From: an uncultured Clostridia bacterium
GTDB lineage: Bacteria > Bacillota > Clostridia > TANB77 > CAG-508
Direction of reading: 5' to 3'
DNA length: 64,000 bases
Assembly (NCBI GenBank): GCA_934130975.1
Contig: CAKOYU010000009.1
Coordinates: 1-64,000 of the forward strand
Shown here: piece after piece, positions 33,828 to 41,346 of the stretch
Layout of the letters: the number at the start of each line of letters is the position of its first letter
How positions within the stretch are numbered: the stretch's first letter is position 1
Position numbers and translations under genes: made by a program
The notes under the pieces: generated by a model
What the model was told of the DNA's origin: nothing
The model's input: the letters and a program-made list of their open reading frames with translations, nothing else
Database searches by the model: none

Positions 33828-33839
33828 AGTAGTTTTTTT
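33808..33839 (+). terminator. Terminator after the toxin
   Basis: AAACTATTCCT (33808-33818) and AGGAGTAGTTT (33825-33835) with one G-T, 6-nt loop, then TTTT. Confidence 0.85.
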
Positions 33840-33850
33840 GTGCTTTTATA

Positions 33851-33879
33851 TTGAAAAAGTGAAAATGATATGCTAAAAT
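33851..33879 (+). promoter_or_regulatory. Promoter of the serine recombinase
   Basis: TTGAAA (33851-33856), 17 bp, TAAAAT (33874-33879). It looks like a housekeeping-sigma promoter, not sigma-E, so timing of excision may depend on another factor. Confidence 0.65.
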
Positions 33880-33930
33880 GTAACAGAACGAAAACAACGA
33901 AACAGAAAGAATAAAGAAAGTAGTGATGTT

Positions 33931-35616
33931 ATGAAAATTGCAGCATATTGTAGGGTATCAACTGAAAAAGAAGCACAAATAGACTCATTAGAAAAGCAAA
34001 TAGAATTTTTTAATGAATTTACAAAAAAGAACGGATATGAATTGTACAAGCTATATGCAGATGAAGGAATATCAGGAAAACAAATAAAACACAGAAAACA
34101 ATTCCAACAAATGATGATAGACGCCAAAGCAAAAAAATTTGATAAAGTAGTAGTAAAAGATGTAAGCCGTTTTGCAAGAAATACAGTAGACTTATTACAA
34201 AGTGTAAGAGAGTTAAAATCTTATGGTGTACAAGTTGATTTCTTAAACAATGGTGAAGTAATGGAAGGTGGCTCTGAATTTATACTAACAATTTTAGGCG
34301 CAATGGCACAGCAAGAAAGTGCAAATATGTCTAAAAGAGTTAAATTCGGAAAAGACATCACAGCTAAAAAAGGAAGAGTGCCTAACCTAGTATTTGGATA
34401 TGACAAAATTCCAGATGAAAGATATACTTTAAAAATAAATGAAGAAGAAGCAAAAATCGTAAAAGAAATATTTGAAAGTTACGTATATAAAGGAATTGGA
34501 ACAACCAAAATAGCATGGAACTTAAATGACAGAGGAATACGTACTAAAAAAACAAAATCAAAATGGGTACAAACATCTATTGTAAGAATGCTTAAAAATC
34601 CAATATATACAGGAAGAGTAACAAATAAAAAATCAGAAGTAACAGACTTTATAACAGGAACAAGAAAAGAATTGCCAGAAGAAGAATGGATAGTCGTTGA
34701 AAGACCAGAAATGAGAATAATATCAGACGAACTATTTAACAGAGCACAAGAACTTTTAGAGCAAAGATCAAACGAATTTAAATTAAACAATAAAAGAGAA
34801 AAAACAGAATATGTATTTAGCACACTTATATATTGCAAACATTGTGGATATTCATTTAGAAGAATAAAAAGAAAATATACAGCTGATGGTCCAGAATATA
34901 TTAGATGGGTATGTAGTGGAAGAAATTCAATGGGAGTAAACCATTGTCCAAATACAACTGTTATTGATGAAGAAGAACTTTTAAATGCAATAAAAATCTA
35001 TTTAAAAAGTATAATAAAAAATAAAAAAGATTTTATGAAAGCTGTTGAAAAAGAATTTGAAAAGATTACAAAATTAAGAGAAAACAATGAAAGAAGTGAA
35101 GAGAGTCTTTTAAAAGAAATTGAAAAAGTAACAGTTAAAAAACAAAAATACATGGAAATGTTTCAAAATGAAATAATCAATATACAAGAATTAAAGAAAT
35201 ATACAAATCCACTAAATGAAGATATTGCAAGACTTGAAAGAGAATTAAAACTAATTACATCAGAAATAAAAGAAAAAGATGTACTAGAAAAAGAACTTAA
35301 TAAAACAATAAAAACAGTAGATGACATATTAAATAATCAAACAATAACAAATGCAATGTTAAAAACAATTATAGATGTAATTGAAGTAGATTCAGATTCA
35401 AATGTAGAAGTAAGACTAAAATTACTAAATGAAATAGGAACAAATGAGCCAGTAATAACAAAATTTGAAGACATTTACCAAAATGGAGAAGACACAGAAA
35501 ATAAAGATGCCAATAATAATAAAAAAATTTCTACCGTTACGAAAAGTAACAACAGTACACAAAGATGTAACAGAAAGACTAGAAGAAATAAATCCAATAC
35601 TAGCAAAATCAGTTAG
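33931..35616 (+). CDS. Large serine recombinase of the spoIIID element
   Basis: Catalyses site-specific integration/excision via a Ser-DNA link. Seen: 561 residues. Resolvase domain with nucleophile Ser10 (YCRVSTEKEAQIDSLEKQ), KDVSRFARNTVDLL and GGSEFILTILGAMAQQES; recombinase domain (GYDKIPDERYTLKINEEEAKIVKEIF start); zinc ribbon CKHCGYSFRR ... CSGRN ... HCPN (about 302-345); long coiled coil (about 365-460). The gene runs through attR, so the last ~19 codons are read from spoIIID DNA in another frame. In the excised circle the frame would instead read TQRCNTPER and stop (551 residues). Orthology to SpoIVCA-type recombinases is plausible, not proven. Confidence 0.93.
   Translation: MKIAAYCRVSTEKEAQIDSLEKQIEFFNEFTKKNGYELYKLYADEGISGKQIKHRKQFQQMMIDAKAKKFDKVVVKDVSRFARNTVDLLQSVRELKSYGVQVDFLNNGEVMEGGSEFILTILGAMAQQESANMSKRVKFGKDITAKKGRVPNLVFGYDKIPDERYTLKINEEEAKIVKEIFESYVYKGIGTTKIAWNLNDRGIRTKKTKSKWVQTSIVRMLKNPIYTGRVTNKKSEVTDFITGTRKELPEEEWIVVERPEMRIISDELFNRAQELLEQRSNEFKLNNKREKTEYVFSTLIYCKHCGYSFRRIKRKYTADGPEYIRWVCSGRNSMGVNHCPNTTVIDEEELLNAIKIYLKSIIKNKKDFMKAVEKEFEKITKLRENNERSEESLLKEIEKVTVKKQKYMEMFQNEIINIQELKKYTNPLNEDIARLERELKLITSEIKEKDVLEKELNKTIKTVDDILNNQTITNAMLKTIIDVIEVDSDSNVEVRLKLLNEIGTNEPVITKFEDIYQNGEDTENKDANNNKKISTVTKSNNSTQRCNRKTRRNKSNTSKIS
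35532..35572 (+). other. attR of the spoIIID element with attP half-site
   Basis: ACAGTACACAAAGATGTAACA at 35552-35572, 15-bp core from 35558. TACCGTT (35532-35538) is complementary to AACGGTA (29671-29677). In the closed circle these arms stand 40 bp apart, centred on the first two core bases (CA), which fits a serine-integrase attP with a 2-bp crossover. Confidence 0.8.
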
Positions 35617-35695
35617 AGAAATACTAGATGAAAACAAATCAGAAAGACATATAAGAGGTGGAATGGCAACAAAACTTAAATATATGAAAAAATGA
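35558..35695 (+). pseudogene. spoIIID: spoIIID, 3' part
   Basis: The frame CAC AAA GAT GTA ACA continues as ERLEEINPILAKSVREILDENKSERHIRGGMATKLKYMKK (45 codons; key motifs TERLEEINP and RHIRGGMATKLKY), the second half of SpoIIID including its basic C-terminal helix that contacts DNA. No start or SD of its own. Joined to 29497-29649 by excision it gives the full protein. It has kept its reading frame and consensus residues, which argues that the rearranged gene is under selection. Confidence 0.9.
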
Positions 35696-35703
35696 TAAAT
35701 GTA

Positions 35704-35732
35704 TTGCAATTTTTTTCGAAAAATATTACAAT
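35704..35732 (+). promoter_or_regulatory. Promoter of the DUF3298-like gene
   Basis: TTGCAA (35704-35709), 17 bp, TACAAT (35727-35732); an alternative TATAAT at 35732-35737 is spaced too far. Confidence 0.5.
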
Positions 35733-35752
35733 ATAATTACGGAGGAAGAAAT

Positions 35753-36604
35753 ATGAATGTAGTAATAGAAGATGAAAGTAAAAAAAATAAGAGACTAAAG
35801 ATATTTTACATAGGGATAATAAGTATATGTGTAATAGCAATTATATCAGCTATAGTTGTGCAAATAGTTAAAACAAATGATGCAAGTGCAGTTGCAAAAT
35901 TACCACAATTAACAGAAGATCAAAAAAATCAACATAAAGATGAATTTGAAAAAATATTTCAAAATAAAGTAAACTATTTAGAAAATAACAGTTATAAAAT
36001 TTCAAAACTTTCAAGTGATAAGGAAATTGTGTATATAGGTTATCAAAATAATGATAGCAAACTTAATGATTATGATTTAAAAGTACACATTCCATATATT
36101 AATATTAACAATGACACAATAGAAGAATTTAATACTCAAATAAAAGATATATTTGAGAAAAAAGCCAAAAGTATAATAAACACTCAAAATAATAATGTTA
36201 TATATACAGTTGACTATAGTGCATATATATCAAATAATGTATTATCATTAGTTGTAAGATCAACTTTAAAAGAAGGAACAAATCCACAAAGAGATATAAT
36301 TCAAACATATAATTACGATTTAACAAATCAAAAAGAATATACAATAGATGACATGCTTAATGCAAAGGGAATAACTAAAAAAGAAGCAAACCAAAAGATA
36401 AAAGAAGAAATAAAACAACAACAAGAAAAAGCAGAAGAATTAGAAAAATTAGGATATACAACATATAAAAGAGATTATACTAGTGATATTTATAATATAA
36501 ATAATGCTACAGAATATTTGATGGGAGAAGATAATGCATTATATATAATATATGCATATGGAAATGAAAATAATACTAATGAAATGGATGTTGTAATAAT
36601 GTAA
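35753..36604 (+). CDS. Anchored extracellular protein, DUF4163/DUF3298-like
   Basis: Seen: 283 residues from ATG 35753 (SD ACGGAGGAAG); earlier in-frame starts lie in the promoter. Membrane anchor at about 15-37, then an extracellular domain with LKVHIPYININNDTIEEFNTQI, YTVDYSAYISNNVLSLVVRSTL and TYNYDLTNQKEYTIDDML, the layout of DUF4163 followed by DUF3298 in RsiV-like and spore/cell-envelope proteins. Known: RsiV, an anti-sigma factor that binds lysozyme, shares this fold, but no adjacent sigma gene exists here. Function unassigned. Confidence 0.65.
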   Translation: MNVVIEDESKKNKRLKIFYIGIISICVIAIISAIVVQIVKTNDASAVAKLPQLTEDQKNQHKDEFEKIFQNKVNYLENNSYKISKLSSDKEIVYIGYQNNDSKLNDYDLKVHIPYININNDTIEEFNTQIKDIFEKKAKSIINTQNNNVIYTVDYSAYISNNVLSLVVRSTLKEGTNPQRDIIQTYNYDLTNQKEYTIDDMLNAKGITKKEANQKIKEEIKQQQEKAEELEKLGYTTYKRDYTSDIYNINNATEYLMGEDNALYIIYAYGNENNTNEMDVVIM

Positions 36605-36612
36605 AATAAAAA

Positions 36613-36641
36613 AGCGGTCTAGCAAAACTAGACCGTTTTTT
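36613..36641 (+). terminator. Terminator
   Basis: CGGTCTAG (36615-36622), CAAAA loop, CTAGACCG (36628-36635), TTTTTT. Confidence 0.92.
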
Positions 36642-36750
36642 GAAAATAAAAGGGGATGTTTATTAATCAGTTTTCTTCTTACTGACTATGCATATAGTAT
36701 AACAACGAATTTTGTTCATTGTGTGAACTTAAAGTGAAAATTTTAACAAA

Positions 36751-37989
36751 TTAAGGAGTTTCTTCAAGTGTTAAAGTTGCTTCTTTTTCTTCACCATTTC
36801 TATTAATTTTTAATTTCATTGTATCACCAATTTTATGAGAATTTTTAATATCATTTAATTCATCCATAGTTGTAATATCTTTATCATCAGCTTTAACTAT
36901 AACATCGCCAGATTGTAATCCAGCTTTTTCAGCAGGTGAGAAATTTTGAACAGTTTTTACATAAACACCAACAGTTAAATTATATTTTTTTGCTGTTGAT
37001 TCATCTAAATTAATACCACTAATTCCTATATATGGTCTTAAAACTTTGTTGTGATTTATTAATTGATCTGTAACATCAAGAGTAGAATTTATAGGAATAG
37101 CAAATCCAATTCCTTCAACGCCACTACCAGATAATTTTAAAGTGTTTATACCTATAACTTTTCCTTCACTATTTACAAGAGCGCCACCACTATTACCAGA
37201 GTTAATAGCTGCATCTGTTTGAATACAAGTGTATTTAGTTCCATCAGATTCTACCTCTCTGTTAACTGCACTTACAATTCCTTGTGTAACAGTTGTATCT
37301 AACCCAAGAGGACTACCAACAGCCATTACAAATTCACCAACTACAGCTTGGTCAGAATCACCAAATTCTGCAGCAGTTAATCCAGTTTTATCAATTTTTA
37401 AAACAGCCAAGTCAGTTTGAGAATCTTTACCAACAATTTTGGCATCAAAAGTTGCATCATTTCCATATGTAGCACTATTTAATTTTACTTTTACAGATGT
37501 AGCATCTGAAATATCATAATATGAATATGAGTTAGAAGAACTTGTATCTACAACATGATTATTTGTTAAAATATAGCCATCTTCACTAATAATAATTCCA
37601 GAACCTGTAGCAGTAGCTGTTGAAGTTTGTGGTGTTCCAAATCCGAAAATTGAATTTGAAGTTGCTGTGTAAGAAACTTCTATACCAACTATTGAAGGTA
37701 AAATTTTATTTGCTGCAAATACAGCTGTATTAGAATAATTAGAAAGTGAAATTAAATTTGATGTTGTACCACTTGAAGTTTGAACTGTTGTATTTGATGT
37801 TGTAGTACTTCCTGTTAATTTCTCTTTTATTGAAGGAAACCCAAAACAAGTTCCTATTACTAATGCACATCCCATAATACCACTTACAAATGGTACTAAT
37901 ACTGTTTTTCCGAATCCATTTGATTGTTTAAAATTAGCTTTTGAAGTTTTGCTTGAAATTACTTCAAATCTGTTTCCATTTTCATCCAT
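36751..37989 (-). CDS. htrA: HtrA-like membrane-anchored serine protease
   Basis: Quality-control protease outside the membrane. Seen: 412 residues from the start at 37989 (SD AGGAGG); an upstream in-frame start is not supported. Cytoplasmic tail, one membrane helix (about 32-54), Ser/Thr linker, trypsin-like domain with His in YILTNNHVVD, Asp in DSQTDLAVLKI and Ser in NSGNSGGALV, and one PDZ domain (about 320-405, LQSGDVIVKADDKDITTMDEL). The only reverse-strand housekeeping protein gene here. Upstream are three TGT(G/A)AAAA repeats phased by 11 bp. Confidence 0.95.
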   Translation of the reverse strand: MDENGNRFEVISSKTSKANFKQSNGFGKTVLVPFVSGIMGCALVIGTCFGFPSIKEKLTGSTTTSNTTVQTSSGTTSNLISLSNYSNTAVFAANKILPSIVGIEVSYTATSNSIFGFGTPQTSTATATGSGIIISEDGYILTNNHVVDTSSSNSYSYYDISDATSVKVKLNSATYGNDATFDAKIVGKDSQTDLAVLKIDKTGLTAAEFGDSDQAVVGEFVMAVGSPLGLDTTVTQGIVSAVNREVESDGTKYTCIQTDAAINSGNSGGALVNSEGKVIGINTLKLSGSGVEGIGFAIPINSTLDVTDQLINHNKVLRPYIGISGINLDESTAKKYNLTVGVYVKTVQNFSPAEKAGLQSGDVIVKADDKDITTMDELNDIKNSHKIGDTMKLKINRNGEEKEATLTLEETP

Positions 37990-38041
37990 TATAAGGACCT
38001 CCTCTTTGTATTTGTTTACTGCATATAGGATACACCACATT

Positions 38042-38071
38042 TGTGAAAAAATTGTGAAAATAATGTAAAAA
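38042..38071. promoter_or_regulatory. Three 11-bp-phased TGTGAAAA repeats in the htrA/38136 divergent promoter
   Basis: TGTGAAAA at 38042-38049 and 38053-38060, TGTAAAAA at 38064-38071, each step exactly 11 bp (one helical turn). They lie upstream of htrA (reverse) and just before the -35 box of the forward gene. Typical for an OmpR-family response regulator binding as stacked dimers. Confidence 0.6.
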
Positions 38072-38084
38072 ACTGAAATTTTTC

Positions 38085-38113
38085 TTGAAAATAATACTTT
38101 CTACATATATAAT
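38085..38113 (+). promoter_or_regulatory. Promoter of the pilin-like gene
   Basis: TTGAAA (38085-38090), 17 bp, TATAAT (38108-38113). Confidence 0.8.
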
Positions 38114-38135
38114 ATTAACAGAAAGGATGAAAAAT

Positions 38136-38633
38136 ATGAAAAATGAAAAAGGTGTAGCAATTCCGACATTAATAATTATAATTGCTATAATTATAGTTGT
38201 TGCAATTGTAGGAATAAAATATAGTATGAAAATGATAGATGAAAATCAATTACAAGATTTAAGAACAGATATGTTATTAATACAAGCAGATACTAAAAAG
38301 AGCTTAGAAGAAGTGAGCTTTCACACAGTTAATTTAGACAAAAATAAAGAAGAAGACTTAGCAAAAATAAATGAAGTAAAACAAGAAAATTTAAAAGGCA
38401 TACCTGTAAAAGGAACAGAAATAGAAAAAAGTATTCCAGAAGGAATAGAGATAGACGAAAATTGCTATTATTTAGATGAAAACGTTTTAAAAGATATGGG
38501 AGTTAAAGAAAGTGATTCAGAAAAATACGGAAATTATATAGTAAAATATGATTTTGAAAATATCAAAGTAGAAGTTATTAATACAAAAGGTTATGAAGGT
38601 CAATATACATTAACAGATTTAATTGATGAATAA
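38136..38633 (+). CDS. Single-pass membrane protein, prepilin-like N-terminus
   Basis: Seen: 165 residues from ATG 38136 (SD AAAGGATG); an in-frame TTG at 38085 is the -35 box. MKNEKGVAIPTLIIIIAIIIVVAIVG has a short basic start, KG, and a long hydrophobic helix, as in class III/IV prepilins, but lacks the Glu at position 5 of mature pilins. The rest is charged and soluble (QADTKKSLEEV ... GYEGQYTLTDLIDE). No pilus assembly genes nearby. Could be a minor pseudopilin or just a bitopic membrane protein. Confidence 0.6.
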   Translation: MKNEKGVAIPTLIIIIAIIIVVAIVGIKYSMKMIDENQLQDLRTDMLLIQADTKKSLEEVSFHTVNLDKNKEEDLAKINEVKQENLKGIPVKGTEIEKSIPEGIEIDENCYYLDENVLKDMGVKESDSEKYGNYIVKYDFENIKVEVINTKGYEGQYTLTDLIDE

Positions 38634-38656
38634 TTCAGTTTGAAAGGATAAAAAAA

Positions 38657-39283
38657 GTGAAAGAAAAAGAAGAAGCAAGATTAACATTATTAAAAGAACA
38701 AGAAAAAGAACTAAGAAAAAAAGGATTTAATACAATATGTGGAATAGATGAAGCAGGAAGAGGACCACTTGCAGGTCCAGTAGTAGTTGCAAGTGTAATA
38801 ATGCCAGCAGATTCTATGATAGAAGGAGTAAATGACTCTAAAAAGGTTTCTGAAAAAAAGAGAGAAAAACTATATGATCAAATTTTAGAAGAAGCTATAA
38901 GTTATGGAGTAGGAATTATAGGGCAAGATGAAATAGATGAAATAAATATATTAAATGCCACTAAAAAAGGATTAACAATGTCATTACAAGAATTAACTGT
39001 TAAACCAGATTTAATTATAGTAGATGCATTAAACCATATAGATACATTAGGAATACCATATGAATCAATAATAAAAGGAGATGCAAAATGCTACTCAATT
39101 GCAGCTGCATCTATTATTGCAAAAGTTACAAGGGATAGAATAATGAGAGAATGGGATAAAGTATATCCTCAATATGGATTTGAAAGACATAAAGGATATG
39201 GCACTTCTGCGCATATTTCTGCAATAAAAGAATATGGACTTTGCCCAATTCATAGAAAAAGTTTTACTACACATTTTGTGTAA
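38657..39283 (+). CDS. rnhB: Ribonuclease HII
   Basis: Removes ribonucleotides from RNA-DNA hybrids. Seen: 208 residues from GTG 38657 (SD AAAGGAT). ICGIDEAGRGPLAGPVVVAS with catalytic Asp-Glu, the third Asp in LIIVDALNHI, and the C-terminal SIIAKVTRDRIM, YPQYGFERHKGYGTSAH typical of type 2 enzymes. Normal length. 23 bp after the previous gene, probably co-transcribed. Confidence 0.97.
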   Translation: MKEKEEARLTLLKEQEKELRKKGFNTICGIDEAGRGPLAGPVVVASVIMPADSMIEGVNDSKKVSEKKREKLYDQILEEAISYGVGIIGQDEIDEINILNATKKGLTMSLQELTVKPDLIIVDALNHIDTLGIPYESIIKGDAKCYSIAAASIIAKVTRDRIMREWDKVYPQYGFERHKGYGTSAHISAIKEYGLCPIHRKSFTTHFV

Positions 39284-39319
39284 AATTCATATCAATACTA
39301 TTTTTGTTTCTAATAATAT

Positions 39320-39502
39320 TTAAGAATATAAATTATAACTTTGCATTACATGCCTCGGCTCATTACGAAACTTAAGAATTTCTAATTTATTTTATGGCAC
39401 CCTTCCACTCTCGTGAACTCTTTCCATAAAATTGCATAGAACTTCTAAAGTTTCTTCAATCACATTCAGCATTTCATTTAAAGTTATAATTTATATTCTT
39501 AA
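39320..39502. repeat. 183-bp palindromic element (second MITE-like family)
   Basis: Perfect 23-bp terminal inverted repeats (39320-39342 starting TTAAGAATATAAATTATAAC; 39480-39502). Inside, GAAACTTAAGAA...TTTTATGG is mirrored by CCATAAAA...TTCTAAAGTTTC, so nearly the whole element folds into one long imperfect hairpin with a pyrimidine-rich apex (CACCCTTCCACTCTCG). No coding capacity. Occupies the rnhB-pdp gap. Confidence 0.7.
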
Positions 39503-39556
39503 TTAAGATATAGTATACAAAATGTATTGAGGATTATATTTTAGAGGAGGTTACAA

Positions 39557-40819
39557 ATGAATATATTAGATATAATTGCAAAAAAGAGAGATGCAAAAGA
39601 ATTAAGTACAGAAGAAATAGAATATTTTATAAAAGAATACACAAAAGGAAATATTCAAGATTACCAAGCTTCAGCATTAATCATGGCAATATATATAAAT
39701 GGAATGAATGATAGAGAAATAATAGACTTGACTTTAGCGATGGCACATTCAGGAGAAGTGCTAGATTTATCATGTTTTGGAGAGAATGTTGTAGATAAAC
39801 ACAGTACAGGTGGAGTTGGAGATAAAGTATCAATTATATTATTACCAATAATTGCATCATTAGGAATACCTGTTGCCAAAATGTCAGGAAGAGGACTAGG
39901 ATTTACAGGAGGAACAGTAGACAAAATGGAATCTATACCAGGATATAGAACCAATGTTACGATAGAAGAATTTATAGAAGATGTAAAAAAAGTTGGGATA
40001 AGCATGATTGGGCAAACAATGAATTTAGCACCAGCCGATAAAAAAATATATGCATTAAGAGATACAATTGCATGTGTAGAAAATATTCCATTAATAGCAT
40101 CAAGCATAATGAGCAAAAAAATAGCAAGTGGTGCAAATAAAATAGTTATAGATGTAACAGTTGGAAAAGGTGCATTTATGAAAAATAAAGAAGATGCACA
40201 AAAATTAGCAGAACAAATGATAAGAATAGGAAAGCTTGCAGGAAGAGAAGTAAAATGTGTACTTACACCGATGGATGAACCATTAGGATATTCAATAGGA
40301 AATTCGTTAGAAGTAATAGAAGCAATAAACTTTTTAAAGGGAGATATGCCAAAAGACTTGAAAGAAGTCGTTTTAGAACTTGGAGCTAATATGCTTCAAC
40401 TTGCAGGAAAAGGTGAAAATATAGAAGAAAATAAATTAAAAATACTAGAAAATATAGAAAATGGAAATGCATATAATAAATTTGTAGAAATGGTAGGAAA
40501 TCAAGGTGGAGATATCTCATTTGTAGAAGATACAACAAAATTTAAAAAATCAAAATATACTTTAGCAGTAGTAACTAAAAAGACAGGAAAAGTTACAGAA
40601 ATAAATGCAGAAGATATTGGAAAGTTAGCATGTTATTTAGGGGCTGGAAGAATGAGAAAAGAAGATGAAATTGAACCTGATGTAGGAATTGTTCTAAATA
40701 AGAAGGTTGGAGATGAAGTGATAGAAGATGATTTCTTGGCATATATTTGTGCTAATGATGAAAATAAGCTAATTGAAGCAGAGAAAAGAATTTTGGAAAT
40801 ATATAAAATTGAAAATTAA
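39557..40819 (+). CDS. pdp: Pyrimidine-nucleoside phosphorylase
   Basis: Phosphorolysis of thymidine/uridine to base and (deoxy)ribose-1-phosphate. Seen: 420 residues, normal. Signature VDKHSTGGVGDKVSIILLPI and KMSGRGLGFTGGTVDKMESI (phosphate and pyrimidine site), YALRDTIACVENIPLIASSIMSKK (key residues RDxxxxVxxxxLIxxSIMSKK). C-terminal alpha/beta domain ends near ILEIYKIEN. AGAGGAGG before the ATG. Could also be named deoA. Confidence 0.95.
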   Translation: MNILDIIAKKRDAKELSTEEIEYFIKEYTKGNIQDYQASALIMAIYINGMNDREIIDLTLAMAHSGEVLDLSCFGENVVDKHSTGGVGDKVSIILLPIIASLGIPVAKMSGRGLGFTGGTVDKMESIPGYRTNVTIEEFIEDVKKVGISMIGQTMNLAPADKKIYALRDTIACVENIPLIASSIMSKKIASGANKIVIDVTVGKGAFMKNKEDAQKLAEQMIRIGKLAGREVKCVLTPMDEPLGYSIGNSLEVIEAINFLKGDMPKDLKEVVLELGANMLQLAGKGENIEENKLKILENIENGNAYNKFVEMVGNQGGDISFVEDTTKFKKSKYTLAVVTKKTGKVTEINAEDIGKLACYLGAGRMRKEDEIEPDVGIVLNKKVGDEVIEDDFLAYICANDENKLIEAEKRILEIYKIEN

Positions 40820-40871
40820 ACTATTTAAAGTCTTTTTTTATATTAATTTAAAGTAATTGAATTATATGGAT

Positions 40872-41025
40872 TTTAGAAAATTAATAATATATTGTTTTTA
40901 AGATACCGCGTAAGCAATCAAATGAGCGTAGCGAATGCGAAATGGAGCAATCTACATATTATTAATTTTAATATGAAGATTGCGACACCAAGGTATCAAA
41001 AAACAATATATTATTAATTTCTAAA
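40872..41025. repeat. Palindromic ~155-bp repeat, copy 2 (MITE-like)
   Basis: Same element as 15792-15946, with one base missing in the right terminal repeat (40872-40899 and 40999-41025) and a small number of substitutions in the centre. Shared core includes TACCGCGTAAGC, AGCGAATGCG, GGAGCAATCTACATA and AGATTGCGACACCAAGGTAT. It fills the gap between pdp and the next operon. Confidence 0.85.
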
Positions 41026-41072
41026 TAGAACTTTTATATACAATAAAATTAATAATAAAAAGAGTTTACATA

Positions 41073-41100
41073 TTGCAAAAATAAAATTTTATGTTATAAT
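41073..41100 (+). promoter_or_regulatory. Promoter of the cdaA operon
   Basis: TTGCAA (41073-41078), 16 bp, TATAAT (41095-41100), 47 bp before the small ORF. Confidence 0.7.
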
Positions 41101-41146
41101 AATATTGTGAAAAAAATAAAATTTTCAAAAGAAAGGAAAACGAACA

Positions 41147-41308
41147 ATGAAAAAAGATAAAAAAGAAAAACAAGAACAAACAAAAGTAAAAGTTAAAATA
41201 GATAAAAGCAAAATAGCTTCAAAAATTATGGCAGTATTTCTATTAGTTTTAATGATATTAGCATCTTGCTCAACATGCATATATTTTGTAGTTACAAGTG
41301 TAAAATAG
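41147..41308 (+). CDS. Small membrane protein before cdaA, 53 residues
   Basis: Seen: MKKDKKEKQEQTKVKVKIDK, then a hydrophobic helix IMAVFLLVLMILASCSTCIYFVVT and end SVK. SD GAAAGGAAAA. The Lys/Glu-rich cytoplasmic tail and single helix with two Cys could be mistaken for a lipoprotein, but the Cys (LASC) is far from the N-terminus. It lies 38 bp before cdaA under the same promoter. Inference: possible membrane partner of CdaA; CdaR and GlmM, the usual partners, are not in view. Confidence 0.65.
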   Translation: MKKDKKEKQEQTKVKVKIDKSKIASKIMAVFLLVLMILASCSTCIYFVVTSVK

Positions 41309-41346
41309 TTATAGCAAAATATAACGTAAGAGGAGAAAAGTAAAAT

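Larger units (their letters stand above)
29650..35572 (+). mobile_element. Skin-like integrated element inside spoIIID, 5,908-bp circle
   Basis: Bounded by direct copies of CACAAAGATGTAACA (29650-29664 and 35558-35572). Contains, in order, a DGR target gene, a reverse transcriptase fragment, a deleted template repeat, a reverse-strand zinc-finger gene, a broken HTH-like gene, a small ORF, a type III toxin-antitoxin module and a large serine recombinase at the right end in the same direction as spoIIID. Known analogues: skin in sigK of B. subtilis and C. difficile and similar elements in other spore genes, excised in the mother cell by serine recombinases. Excision here restores the spoIIID frame exactly. 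No structural phage genes, so a small, decayed element. Confidence 0.9.

Noticed and set aside
35465..35551. Start codon at 35465 for an independent SpoIIID-like protein
   Set aside because: The stretch before 35552 is recombinase coding sequence in another frame with no SD; only the part from the core onward is SpoIIID.
38136..38633. True type IV pilin gene
   Set aside because: The N-terminus is prepilin-like but lacks Glu5 and no pilus machinery is nearby, so only a cautious membrane-protein call is made.
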